From the NCBI RefSeq assembly GCF_947090775.1, contig NZ_OX352321.1:1364001-1428000 (forward strand): DNA of 64,000 bases, written 5' to 3'. Source of the stretch: Pseudarthrobacter sp. MM222. GTDB lineage: Bacteria > Actinomycetota > Actinomycetes > Actinomycetales > Micrococcaceae. Below the pieces are notes generated by a model, which had not been told where the DNA came from, did not search any database, and worked only from the letters and a program-made list of their open reading frames with translations. This document shows positions 53,549 to 61,954 of this stretch, in pieces; the first letter of the stretch is position 1, and each line of letters begins with the position of its first letter. Made by a program: the position numbers and the translations under genes.

Positions 53549-54127
53549 GTGGACATTCAACGGCAGATTCCTGCTTCCTTTGACCGCGTGCAGCGGAACC
53601 AGTACGGGTACAACGCCAAGCAGGTTGATCAGTTCCTGCAGCGCGCACGGGTGTCGTTCGAAGCCCCGGGCTCCGCGGGCCGTCCGGTGAAGAGTGCCGA
53701 CGTCCGCGCGGTGACGTTCGACCCCGTCAAGGGCGGCTATGCCGCGGCTGGCGTCGATGCCGCCCTGGACCGGCTCGAGGACGCACTGGCCTTGCGGGAA
53801 CGCGATGAGCTGATCGGGGAACGCGGCGAGGAAGCCTGGCTTCGCGAGATCGGCCGGCTGGCCGGCCTGCTGCGCGGACGGCTGCACCGGCCCGATGGCC
53901 AGCGCTTCCGCCGTCCCAGCAAAGCCAAGGTGCGCAGCTACAACACCAGCGACGTCGATGACCTCTGCCATGAGCTGATCGGCTACCTGGAAGAAGACCG
54001 GCCGCTGAGCGTGGACAACGTCCGGCGGGCCGTGTTCCGGCCGGCTGTGGGCCGCGACGGCTACGAGGAAAGCCAGGTGGACGCCTTCCTGGACCGCGTC
54101 GTCCAGCTGATGGCCGCCATCGACTGA
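53549..54127 (+). CDS. DivIVA-domain protein
   Basis: A 192-residue protein with three short DivIVA-type segments: FDRVQRNQYGYNAKQVDQFL near residue 10, VTFDPVKGGYAAAGVDAALDRL near 55 and RPAVGRDGYEESQVDAFLDRV near 165. The pattern is the repeated actinobacterial DivIVA-domain module (TIGR03544-like). It lacks the long coiled coil of true DivIVA/Wag31, so it is probably a small polar or divisome-associated partner rather than the main polarity determinant. It follows cdsA with its own promoter. Confidence 0.82.
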   Translation: MDIQRQIPASFDRVQRNQYGYNAKQVDQFLQRARVSFEAPGSAGRPVKSADVRAVTFDPVKGGYAAAGVDAALDRLEDALALRERDELIGERGEEAWLREIGRLAGLLRGRLHRPDGQRFRRPSKAKVRSYNTSDVDDLCHELIGYLEEDRPLSVDNVRRAVFRPAVGRDGYEESQVDAFLDRVVQLMAAID

Positions 54128-54157
54128 CAGGCCCCGGTTCTGCCGGCCGATCCCGCT

Positions 54158-55624
54158 CTAGCGGTCGGTAGCGAGCGGCCTTTCGGGGGTGTGCAGCCGG
54201 GTCATCAGCCGGGTAATGGCCCGCGGCACCCGTTGCTTCGTGGCCCGGGACACCAGCACCATGACGGCGAAGGCTGCGGGTACCGTCCAGGCAGCTGGCT
54301 GCGCGAGCCAGGATGGCGCACCGGCGCCGCCCAGTACGGAACCGGCCACCATGGCCCCGCCGCACAGCAGGCCGCCGGTCACCATCCCGGCGATGGCCCC
54401 TGCATCCGTCAGGCCGCGCCACCAGATTCCCAGCAGCAGCACCGGGCAGATGGTCGAGGCCGTGAAGGCAAACACCAGCCCCACCGTTCCGGCCAGGGCC
54501 AGGGAGTCCGTCATGGACGCGATCCCCAACGGCACGACGGCGGAGATGACCGCCGCGAGCCGGAAGCCCCGGACGCTCCCGCCGAGCACGTCCTGGCTGA
54601 TCACGCCTGCCAACGAGACCACCAGCCCGGACGTGGTGGAAAGGAAGGCGGCGAAGGCGCCCGCCACGACCAGGGCTGACAACAGGTCCCCGGCCGGGCC
54701 GCCGATCATCCGGCCCGGCAAGAGCAGGACCAGCGCGTCGGCCTGGCCGCTCTGTGCCAGCCCGGGGGCAAAGAGGCGCCCGATCAGGCCGTAGGCGGTG
54801 GGGAACAGGTAAAAGACCGAGAGCAGGCCCAGCACAATCAGCGTGGTCCGTCGGGCGGACTGGCCATCCGGATTGGTGTAGAACCGCACCAGCACATGGG
54901 GCAGCCCCAGTGTCCCGAACAGCAGCGCCACCAGCAGGGAGATGCTCTGGTAGGGGCTCGCCGGGGCGGCTGCGGTGGGATTCGCCCCGGCCTCGGCCAC
55001 GGCGGGCGCGCCGTTGCCGGCCAGCACGAACAGGATGAAGAGGATCGGCACGGCCAGCGCGGTCAGCTTGAGCCAGTACTGGAAGGCCTGGACAAACGTG
55101 ATGGAGCGCATCCCGCCGGCCACCACCGTCACGCAGACGACGGCAACGACGGCCACCTGCCCCACCCAGGCCGGAAGGCCGGTGGTGATCCGGATGGCCA
55201 GTGCCGCCCCGTGCAGCTGCGGGACGATGTACAGCCAGCCGACCAGCACCACCACCACGCTCGTGACCCGGCGGACCGCCCGTGAATCGAGCCGGGCCTC
55301 GGTGAAATCGGGAATGGTGTACGCACCGGACCGCCTCAAGGGCGCCGCCACGAAGAGCAGCAGCATCAAATAGCCGGCGGTGTAGCCCACCGGATACCAC
55401 AGGGCATCCGTGCCGGAGAGCAGGATCAGCCCGGCGACGCCGAGGAAGCTTGCCGCGGAGAGGTACTCCCCGCCGATCGCCGAGGCGTTCCACCAGGGCC
55501 GGACCGTGCGGGACGCCACGTAGAAATCCCCGGTGGTGCGGGAGATCCGGAGACCATAGAAACCAATCACAGCGGTGGCCAGCGAGACGGCGGCGAAGGC
55601 CGCGATGCCGACGACCGGGTTCAC
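54158..55624 (-). CDS. Sodium:solute symporter, acetate/monocarboxylate type (paralogue 1)
   Basis: A 488-residue SSS-family transporter with about thirteen hydrophobic segments. YLSAASFLGVAGLILLSG near residue 52 and GTLGLPHVLVRFYTNPDGQSAR near 240 match the ActP/MctC group of acetate, pyruvate and propionate transporters. The start is GTG. It lies 7 bases after a DUF485 gene, the usual partner, and downstream of a LytTR regulator and sensor kinase. It is shorter than the second copy at 58616 and lacks that copy's ~50 extra residues. Confidence 0.9.
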   Translation of the reverse strand: MNPVVGIAAFAAVSLATAVIGFYGLRISRTTGDFYVASRTVRPWWNASAIGGEYLSAASFLGVAGLILLSGTDALWYPVGYTAGYLMLLLFVAAPLRRSGAYTIPDFTEARLDSRAVRRVTSVVVVLVGWLYIVPQLHGAALAIRITTGLPAWVGQVAVVAVVCVTVVAGGMRSITFVQAFQYWLKLTALAVPILFILFVLAGNGAPAVAEAGANPTAAAPASPYQSISLLVALLFGTLGLPHVLVRFYTNPDGQSARRTTLIVLGLLSVFYLFPTAYGLIGRLFAPGLAQSGQADALVLLLPGRMIGGPAGDLLSALVVAGAFAAFLSTTSGLVVSLAGVISQDVLGGSVRGFRLAAVISAVVPLGIASMTDSLALAGTVGLVFAFTASTICPVLLLGIWWRGLTDAGAIAGMVTGGLLCGGAMVAGSVLGGAGAPSWLAQPAAWTVPAAFAVMVLVSRATKQRVPRAITRLMTRLHTPERPLATDR

Positions 55625-55631
55625 CGGCGCC

Positions 55632-56054
55632 TCACTTGTCCCCGGCCAGGTCCCGGTAGCGTGCCTCGTTCCGGGCCGCCGTCCGGACGTACAGCCAGGC
55701 GCTAAGCCCGATTACGGGGTAGATGCCCGCCCCCAGGAGGACCCAGTCGAACGGCAGGCCCGCGATCGTCGAGTGCGCCAGGCCGGGAACCAGCCCGAGC
55801 ATGAGCGGAAAGGCGAGCAGGATCAGCAGGAACCCGCCGGCCACCACCAGACCCAGCCGCAGCTGCGAGCGGATCAGCGAGCGGATGAAGACCTGCCCGG
55901 CGTCGGACTCCTGCGCAGCGTCCCGGGCATCGGCGGATGAATGCGCGGCCGGCAGCGCCGAGCCGTGCAGTGCCGAGCCGTGCGGCGCGATGCCGCTTAG
56001 CGGGATGATGCGCGGTGAAACACCGCGCGGTGCGGTCACGCGGACGCGGGTCAT
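55632..56054 (-). CDS. DUF485-like membrane partner of the symporter (paralogue 1)
   Basis: A 140-residue protein with an unstructured N-terminus (about 60 residues, with the short repeats HGSALHGSALPAAHS) and two membrane helices (LGLVVAGGFLLILLAFPLML and WVLLGAGIYPVIGLSAWLYV). The two-helix body fits DUF485 proteins that precede ActP-like symporters, though similarity is looser than for the 58239 copy. The ATG overlaps the stop of the LytTR gene by 4 bases (ATGA). Confidence 0.78.
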   Translation of the reverse strand: MTRVRVTAPRGVSPRIIPLSGIAPHGSALHGSALPAAHSSADARDAAQESDAGQVFIRSLIRSQLRLGLVVAGGFLLILLAFPLMLGLVPGLAHSTIAGLPFDWVLLGAGIYPVIGLSAWLYVRTAARNEARYRDLAGDK

Positions 56055-56770
56055 ACGTGCGGCCGGATCCGCGTCGACTCCAGTTTCTCCCGCACGGACG
56101 GCAGGTGCCGGCGGCTGATGGGCAGCTCGGCCCCGGCCACGGTGACGCTGGGGCGGGCCGCCGCGAGCTTCAGATGGCTGACGTGATTCAGCGCAATCAG
56201 GTATGAGCGGTGCGTGCGGATGAAGCCGGCGTCGGACCATTGCTGCTCGAGATCGGCCAGCGGGACCCGGATCAGATAACTCGCATCCGCGGTGTGGAGC
56301 CTGGCGTAGTCGCCCTGCGCCTGGACGTAGGTGACGTCCTCGCGGCGGATCATCTTGGTGTTGCCGCCGAGGTCCACGGTGATCATCTCCGGCGCCGGGG
56401 CGCCGTCCTTGAGCAGCTCGCTGATCCGGCCGATGGACTTTGCCAGCCGCTCGGCCCGCACGGGTTTCAGCAGGTAGTCCACGGCGGCCAGCTCGAACGC
56501 TTCCAGCGCACGGTCCTCGTCGGCGGTGACGAAGACAACGGCCGGCGGGTGCGCGCTGCGGGATATCACGCGGGCAATGTCGAGCCCGGACAGGGCAGGC
56601 ATATGGATGTCGAGGAAGACGGCGTCGACCTCTTCGACTTCGAGCGCCCGGAGGGCCTCTGCGCCGGAGGAGGCGCGGTGGATCATGCCGATCCGGTCAT
56701 CTTTTCTGAGCAGGAATGCCAGTTCCTCGACGGCGGGCAGCTCGTCGTCTGCGACGAGGACGTTAATCAT
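56051..56770 (-). CDS. LytTR-family response regulator
   Basis: A 239-residue regulator with an N-terminal receiver domain (phospho-acceptor Asp54 in AVFLDIHMPALSG, with Asp8-Asp9 acidic pocket and Lys near AVDYLLKPVR). A C-terminal LytTR DNA-binding domain follows (VTYVQAQGDYARLHTADASY, FIRTHRSYLIALNHV). It works with the sensor kinase encoded just upstream. LytTR proteins bind direct repeats near target promoters; likely targets are the two flanking symporter pairs. A TAGTCT hexamer 6 nt before the ATG suggests its own leaderless promoter. Confidence 0.92.
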   Translation of the reverse strand: MINVLVADDELPAVEELAFLLRKDDRIGMIHRASSGAEALRALEVEEVDAVFLDIHMPALSGLDIARVISRSAHPPAVVFVTADEDRALEAFELAAVDYLLKPVRAERLAKSIGRISELLKDGAPAPEMITVDLGGNTKMIRREDVTYVQAQGDYARLHTADASYLIRVPLADLEQQWSDAGFIRTHRSYLIALNHVSHLKLAAARPSVTVAGAELPISRRHLPSVREKLESTRIRPHV

Positions 56771-56776
56771 GGTTCA

Positions 56777-56782
56777 AGACTA
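56777..56782 (-). promoter_or_regulatory. -10 element TAGTCT, predicted leaderless start of the LytTR gene
   Basis: Minus strand: TAGTCT, spacer TGAACC (6 nt), ATG at 56770. Confidence 0.5.
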
Positions 56783-56815
56783 CTGCCGCGGCATTTTGAA
56801 CGGCATTAGGCAGGA

Positions 56816-58033
56816 TCAAGCGTCGTGGCGGGGCTGCGATTTCGGCACCCGCATCGTGATAAGGGTTCCCTCCCCGGGAGCCGTTTCGATCACGAGCCCG
56901 TTCTCTTCCCCGTAGACCTGGCGCAGCCGGGCGTCGACGTTGCGGAGCCCGACGTGGTCGCCGTCGCTGTGCCCGGCCAGGACGGAGCGGAGCTGTTCCG
57001 GGTCGATGCCCACGCCGTCGTCCTCGATAGTGACCTCGGCAAAGGCCCCGGAGTCATTGGCCGTGATGGAAATGTGCCCCGGACCCTCCTTGGCTTCGAG
57101 CCCATGCCGGACGGCGTTCTCGACGAGCGGCTGCAGGCTCAGGAAGGGGATGACGGTGCTGAGCACTTCGGGTGCGATCCGCAGGCTGACCTGGACCCGG
57201 TCGCCGAACCGGGCGCGTTCCAGCAGGAGATACCTGTCGATGCAGCGCAGCTCCTCGGCCAGGGTGGTGAAATCGCCGTGCCGTCGGAAGGAATAGCGGG
57301 TGAAGTCGGCGAATTCCACCACGAGCTCGCGGGCCCGCACGGGATCTGTGTTGATGAAGGAGGCGATCGCGTTCAGCGAGTTGTAGATGAAGTGCGGGCT
57401 GATCTGGGCCCGGAGCGCCCGGACCTCGGCCTCCATCAGGAGGGTTCGGCTGGCGTCGAGTTCGGCCAGTTCCACCTGGGTGGCCACCCAGTCGGCTACC
57501 TCACCCGTGGCGCGGACCAGCCCGGCGCCCGCGGCGGGGGCAAAGGCGGCCACGACGCCCACCACCCGCGCGCCGGCCTTGATCGGGGCGATCACGACGG
57601 CGCGCTCCGCCTCGGGTGGAAGCGTCCCGGGTGCGCCGCCGTCGGCCAGCAGCTGCAGCTCGCCGGGCGGGATCACCGCGGTGTGGCCGCCGTCGAGCAC
57701 GCGGGCCGCGAGCCCCATCAGGGCCGGCTTCAGTTCCTCCCCGGCCCCGTCCCACGCGAGTACCCCCGTTGTGTCGGTGATCGCCAGCGCATCGCAGCCC
57801 AGCAGACTGCGCAGCTGCCTGCTGGCCTTGGCCGCGCCGGCGGGGTTGAGTCCGGTCCGCAGGTGCTGCCCGGCCCGGGAGGCGGCATGCAAAGTCTTGT
57901 ACGTGGCCTGCTCGGCGTCGGTTCCCAGCTCCCGGAAGGAGCGGAGCACCTTGAGTCCGACCGCGACGACGACGGCGATCGCCATTGCGATCACGGCGAT
58001 GGCGGCAGCAGTGTACAGCGGAGAGTCCGGCAT
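56816..58033 (-). CDS. LytS/YehU-type sensor histidine kinase
   Basis: A 405-residue kinase with one N-terminal membrane helix (about residues 8-28). A GAF-like middle domain spans about 45-185. The phospho-acceptor domain has His214 in RAQISPHFIYNSLNAI, and the ATP-binding domain has LQPLVENAVRHGLE and VTIEDDGVGIDP. The family pairs with LytTR regulators; the gene for one lies 45 bases downstream. The single membrane helix and GAF domain suggest sensing of a cytoplasmic or membrane-derived cue rather than a large extracellular domain. The ATG at 58033 is preferred because TACGCT lies 6 nt upstream. Confidence 0.92.
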   Translation of the reverse strand: MPDSPLYTAAAIAVIAMAIAVVVAVGLKVLRSFRELGTDAEQATYKTLHAASRAGQHLRTGLNPAGAAKASRQLRSLLGCDALAITDTTGVLAWDGAGEELKPALMGLAARVLDGGHTAVIPPGELQLLADGGAPGTLPPEAERAVVIAPIKAGARVVGVVAAFAPAAGAGLVRATGEVADWVATQVELAELDASRTLLMEAEVRALRAQISPHFIYNSLNAIASFINTDPVRARELVVEFADFTRYSFRRHGDFTTLAEELRCIDRYLLLERARFGDRVQVSLRIAPEVLSTVIPFLSLQPLVENAVRHGLEAKEGPGHISITANDSGAFAEVTIEDDGVGIDPEQLRSVLAGHSDGDHVGLRNVDARLRQVYGEENGLVIETAPGEGTLITMRVPKSQPRHDA

Positions 58034-58039
58034 GCTGCC

Positions 58040-58045
58040 AGCGTA
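58040..58045 (-). promoter_or_regulatory. -10 element TACGCT, predicted leaderless start of the kinase gene
   Basis: Minus strand: TACGCT, spacer GGCAGC (6 nt), ATG at 58033. Confidence 0.45.
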
Positions 58046-58151
58046 TCGCGGGCGCCGGTGGGGCGCGGCCGCCGCCGTTGGGCGCAGCATCAGGACCGCT
58101 GAGCGACCCAGGCGCCCGTGGAGATGGAATGTTGGGCAGGTCCGGATGCAC

Positions 58152-58167
58152 AGTGATTGGAGTCACA
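58152..58167. promoter_or_regulatory. Candidate CRP/GlxR site
   Basis: AGTGA-TTGGAG-TCACA differs from TGTGA-N6-TCACA at one position. It sits 72 bases before the second DUF485-actP pair and 119 bases before the divergent kinase gene. Confidence 0.45.
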
Positions 58168-58238
58168 CTGACCGGAGGGCTGTTCCGATGCCGCCATTGC
58201 AGCCGGTGTGGACTCGCCAGTCTCAATGAGGAGGAACG

Positions 58239-58619
58239 ATGGGTCACGACGCCCAAGAAACGGACGCAGCGGCGGCCGTGGACTTCAAGGAAGTCCAGTC
58301 GACGGAGCAGTTCCAGGAACTGCGCAAACGTCACCGCAGCTTTGTCTTCCCGATGGCCATAGCGTTCCTGCTCTGGTACTTCGCCTACGTTCTGCTGGCC
58401 GATTACGCGGTCGGCTTCATGTCCACCAAGGTATGGGGCAACATCAACATCGGCCTGATCCTGGGCCTGTTGCAGTTCGTCTCCACGTTCGCCATCACGG
58501 GCTGGTACGTCAGCTACTCGAACCGGAAGCTTGACCCGATCGCCGCAGAAATCCGGCACGAAATCGAAGGCCATGAATTTGACAAGGACGGCAACAAAAT
58601 CGGCGGGGTAAACAAATGA
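58239..58619 (+). CDS. DUF485 protein, acetate-symporter partner (paralogue 2)
   Basis: A 126-residue protein with two membrane helices, FVFPMAIAFLLWYFAYVLLA and NIGLILGLLQFVSTFAITGW, separated by DYAVGFMSTKVWGN. This is the canonical DUF485 (YjcH-like) layout, encoded directly before an ActP-type symporter. The ATG follows AGGAGGAA, one of the best ribosome sites in the window. The stop overlaps the symporter start by 4 bases (ATGA). Its exact role in acetate uptake is not established. Confidence 0.93.
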   Translation: MGHDAQETDAAAAVDFKEVQSTEQFQELRKRHRSFVFPMAIAFLLWYFAYVLLADYAVGFMSTKVWGNINIGLILGLLQFVSTFAITGWYVSYSNRKLDPIAAEIRHEIEGHEFDKDGNKIGGVNK

Positions 58620-60232
58620 CGCTCATGGTTCCCGCAGTAAACGTTGCGGACCTCAAGGACACCACGCTGCTCAACATGGCCATTTTCGGCCTGTTCGTCG
58701 CGATCACCATGGTCATCGTGATCAAGGCCAGCCGCAACAACAAGACGGCGGCCGACTACTACGCCGCCGGGCGTTCGTTCAGCGGTTCGCAGAACGGAAC
58801 GGCCATCGCCGGCGATTACCTTTCCGCAGCCTCGTTCCTCGGCATCACCGGCGCGATTGCGATCAACGGCTACGACGGCTTCATGTACTCGATCGGCTTC
58901 CTGGTCGCCTGGCTCGTCGCCCTGCTCCTGGTCGCCGAACTGCTGCGCAACACCGGCAAGTTCACGATGGCCGATGTGCTCTCCTTCCGGCTCAAGCAGC
59001 GGCCGGTGCGGATCGCCGCCGCCATCTCGACCCTTGCGGTCTGCTTCTTTTACCTGCTGGCCCAGATGGCCGGTGCGGGCAGCCTGATCTCGCTTCTGCT
59101 GGGCATCAGCGACTGGGGCGGGCAGGCGCTGGTCATCATCGTCGTCGGCGGCCTCATGATCATGTACGTCCTGATCGGCGGCATGAAGGGCACCACCTGG
59201 GTGCAGATCATCAAGGCCATCCTCCTCATCGCCGGTGCCGCGGTCATGACCATCTGGGTCCTGGCGATCTACGGCTTCAACCTCTCGGCGCTGCTCGGCG
59301 GGGCCGTGGAGACCGCGAACAATCCGGCCATCCTCAACCCGGGACTGCAGTACGGCAAGTCCGAGACCTCCAAGCTCGACTTCATGTCCCTCGGGCTCGC
59401 ACTGGTCCTCGGCACCGCCGCCCTGCCGCACGTGCTGATGCGCTTCTACACGGTTCCGACCGCCAAGGAAGCCCGCAAGTCCGTGGTGTGGTCCATCTGG
59501 CTGATCGGCCTGTTCTACCTCTTCACCCTGGTCCTCGGATACGGTGCTGCGGCACTCGTCGGCGCTGAGACGATCAGGTCGGCCCCCGGCGGAGTCAACT
59601 CGGCTGCACCGCTGCTGGCCTTCCACCTCGGCGGCCCGCTCCTGCTCGGCTTCATCTCGGCCGTGGCTTTTGCCACCATCCTCGCTGTTGTGGCCGGCCT
59701 GACCATCACCGCGGCGGCGTCCTTTGCCCATGACATCTACGCCAACGTCATCGCCAAGGGCAAGGCCGATGCCGACACCGAGGTGAAGGTTGCCCGCCGG
59801 ACCGTCGTGGTCATTGGAATCATGGCCATCGTTGGCGGCATCTTCGCGAACGGCCAGAACGTCGCGTTCCTCGTGGCACTTGCGTTCGCCGTGGCCGCCT
59901 CGGCCAACCTCCCGACGATCATCTACTCGCTGTTCTGGCGCCGTTTCACCACCCAGGGCGCCATCTGGAGCATGTACGGCGGACTGGGCTCGGCAATCAT
60001 CCTCATCGCGCTTTCCCCGGTGGTTTCGGGAACCAAGACCTCGATGATCCCGGGCGCCAACTTCGCGATCTTCCCCCTGAGCAACCCCGGCATTGTCTCC
60101 ATTCCGCTGGCCTTCTTCCTGGGCTGGCTCGGTACGGTGCTGGACAAGAAGCTGGAAGACACCACCAAGCAGGCCGAGATGGAAGTCCGCTCCCTCACGG
60201 GCGTGGGCGCCGAAAAGGCCACGGACCACTAG
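58616..60232 (+). CDS. actP: Cation:acetate symporter
   Basis: A 538-residue SSS-family transporter with about thirteen hydrophobic segments. AADYYAAGRSFSGSQNGTAIAGDYLSA-type residues lie at 42-68, ASFLGITGAIAINGYDGF follows, and TAALPHVLMRFYTVPTAKEARKS lies near 265. Length and motifs match ActP/MctC-like transporters for acetate and other small monocarboxylates with Na+ or H+. It is translated with the upstream DUF485 gene. An insertion-sequence remnant begins right after its stop codon, so its native terminator may have been displaced. Confidence 0.93.
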   Translation: MTLMVPAVNVADLKDTTLLNMAIFGLFVAITMVIVIKASRNNKTAADYYAAGRSFSGSQNGTAIAGDYLSAASFLGITGAIAINGYDGFMYSIGFLVAWLVALLLVAELLRNTGKFTMADVLSFRLKQRPVRIAAAISTLAVCFFYLLAQMAGAGSLISLLLGISDWGGQALVIIVVGGLMIMYVLIGGMKGTTWVQIIKAILLIAGAAVMTIWVLAIYGFNLSALLGGAVETANNPAILNPGLQYGKSETSKLDFMSLGLALVLGTAALPHVLMRFYTVPTAKEARKSVVWSIWLIGLFYLFTLVLGYGAAALVGAETIRSAPGGVNSAAPLLAFHLGGPLLLGFISAVAFATILAVVAGLTITAAASFAHDIYANVIAKGKADADTEVKVARRTVVVIGIMAIVGGIFANGQNVAFLVALAFAVAASANLPTIIYSLFWRRFTTQGAIWSMYGGLGSAIILIALSPVVSGTKTSMIPGANFAIFPLSNPGIVSIPLAFFLGWLGTVLDKKLEDTTKQAEMEVRSLTGVGAEKATDH

Positions 60233-60243
60233 GGCGTGTCTCC

Positions 60244-60760
60244 TTATTGGCGTAGCCAGATGACGACGGCGTAGAGAACGACGCCGGAACGGTACGTCAG
60301 CGCGGGTTTGTCGTTCCGGGTGGCAAGGCCGCGCCATTGCTTGAAGAGGCTGAAGGACCTCTCGACAGTGGTGCGGCCTTGTAGGTCTCTGAGTCGAAGT
60401 TCACGGGCGCCCTCCGCGGGGCACCCGGACCGCTTCCATGACGACGGGGAATGGGCGAGCCGCCACCCTGCCCGGGGCCAAGAATCATGGCCAGCGGCAG
60501 GCCATTGCCATCGCAGGCGTGATGGATTTTGGTGCTAAGCCCGCCGCGGGAGCGTCCGATCGTGTGGTCCGGCGGTTCAGCAAACAGTTTCTTGTAATTC
60601 GGGAGTTTCCCCTGTGGCGCGGAAGGCTCGTCCCGTGCTGGTGGGCTCCGCTGATCGTCGAGTCCACCGACACTGTCCAGTCGATCTGCCCTGCGGAGTC
60701 TGCGTGCAGGAGCACCGTAAGTGCCGGCTCTTCGACCACTCGACAGCGTTGCTCCGGCTG
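60244..60760 (-). pseudogene. Degraded IS5-family transposase
   Basis: Three frames carry successive pieces of one transposase. The pieces are HADSAGQIDWTVSVDSTIS near the upstream end, DHTIGRSRGGLSTKIHHA then GPGQGG in the middle, and ERSFSLFKQWRGLATRNDK ending in AVVIWLRQ and a TAA at 60244-60246. The 5' part is missing, an internal stretch after GPGQGG is deleted, and a single base is lost after NFDSETYK. A candidate terminal sequence GGCGTGTCTCC starts at 60234; no matching right end was found. The element is inactive. Confidence 0.85.
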
Positions 60761-60772
60761 GGGATCGATGTG

Positions 60773-61794
60773 TTAGCAAGTGAGGCTTTCGTTCAAATAC
60801 GCAAGCTGACGGACCCAGTGGTGTTCCTGTCCTCCCTCGTGGCCGTTGAAATGGTAGACCTCGATGGATTTCGCGGGCACTTGCCCAAATTGCCGCGGAG
60901 TCCCGGTTCCGAAGCTGTTGTAGGAAGCGAAGACCGTGGAGGGCGGGCAGACGTCATCGAGCAGGGCGACGGAAAACAGGGCGGTGCGGTTGCCCTGCTA
61001 GCGAGGTGGACTCCGTCGAAGTAGTTCAGGACCTCTAACGCGAGCTCGTGACGTTCCCGGTGACGGGAGAGGAACTCGGTGATCTCGGGATAAGGGCCCC
61101 GTTGTGCGAGATTAATTGCCCGGGGAAAGTCCTGAAGGAAGGGAACGTCTGCCAGAACAGCTCGAATTCCGTCGAGTCTTCCGGCAGAAAGCCCGGCCGC
61201 TGCGAGGGCCAGGCCTCCTCCCTGGCTTATACCGGCAAGGAAGACGTTGTTGGCGTCCACGTCCGGGAAACTTTGGACGGTCTCGATCGCCCGGAATGCG
61301 TCCACATACAGCCGGCGGTAGTAGTAGTCCTCCTTCGAGGTCAGGCCCCTGGTCATGAGGCCGGGGTGTGCTATCTCTCCTGCTGATGGGTGAGGGTCGG
61401 CCGTGTCACCGGTGATCCCGCCGTAGCCTTGACCTCGGGTGTCCATGATGAAGTGGGCGTAGCCCGCCTGCGCCCATTTGGTGTCCTGCTGGACCAGGCC
61501 TCTGCCGCCTGAGTATCCGATGTACTGCACCACTGCTGGCAGGCGGTGACCGGGGAGCCGGTATGCGGGAAGGTGGAGCCAGCCCCGGATCCGGGCTCCG
61601 CCGTAACCGGCAAAGGAAACGTCGAAGCTTTCAATAAGTGGCAAAAGGTTCTCGACGGGAGTGTAGGCAGGTGCCAGCGGGATGGCACGGACCTCGGCGA
61701 GGGTTGCCTCCCAAAACGCATCAAAGTCTTGGGGCTCAGTTGCCGCCGACGTGTAGCTGCGCAACTCTTGCAGGGGCATGTCAACGATGGGCAT
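60773..61794 (-). pseudogene. CE7-family acetyl (xylan) esterase, frameshifted
   Basis: The first ~271 codons read as a carbohydrate-esterase family 7 protein: RIRGWLHLP near 70, the RGQGYGG motif near 122 and nucleophile Ser190 in LAGISQGGGLAL. At about 60980-60984 one base is missing. After shifting frame, the rest continues normally as ALFSVALLDDVCPPSTVF, YHFNGHEGG and a stop at 60773. The catalytic Asp and His therefore both lie beyond the shift and are lost from the encoded protein. Either this is a recent pseudogene or a sequencing error; an intact enzyme would deacetylate plant polysaccharide fragments or cephalosporin C. GGAG precedes the ATG. Confidence 0.85.
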
Positions 61795-61954
61795 TCTCGT
61801 TCTCCATTTTCTGGTGCTTGAGCGATCCCTACCCCGGCCTGCGAGTTGTAGGATTCTCGAAATTTGTGGAAAGAAAGGAGACAGAGGATATCCCATCTCC
61901 TGTATCATTAGTTTAGACGAATGGCCGCCCCCGAGCGCGGCTGAAGGAGATGAC

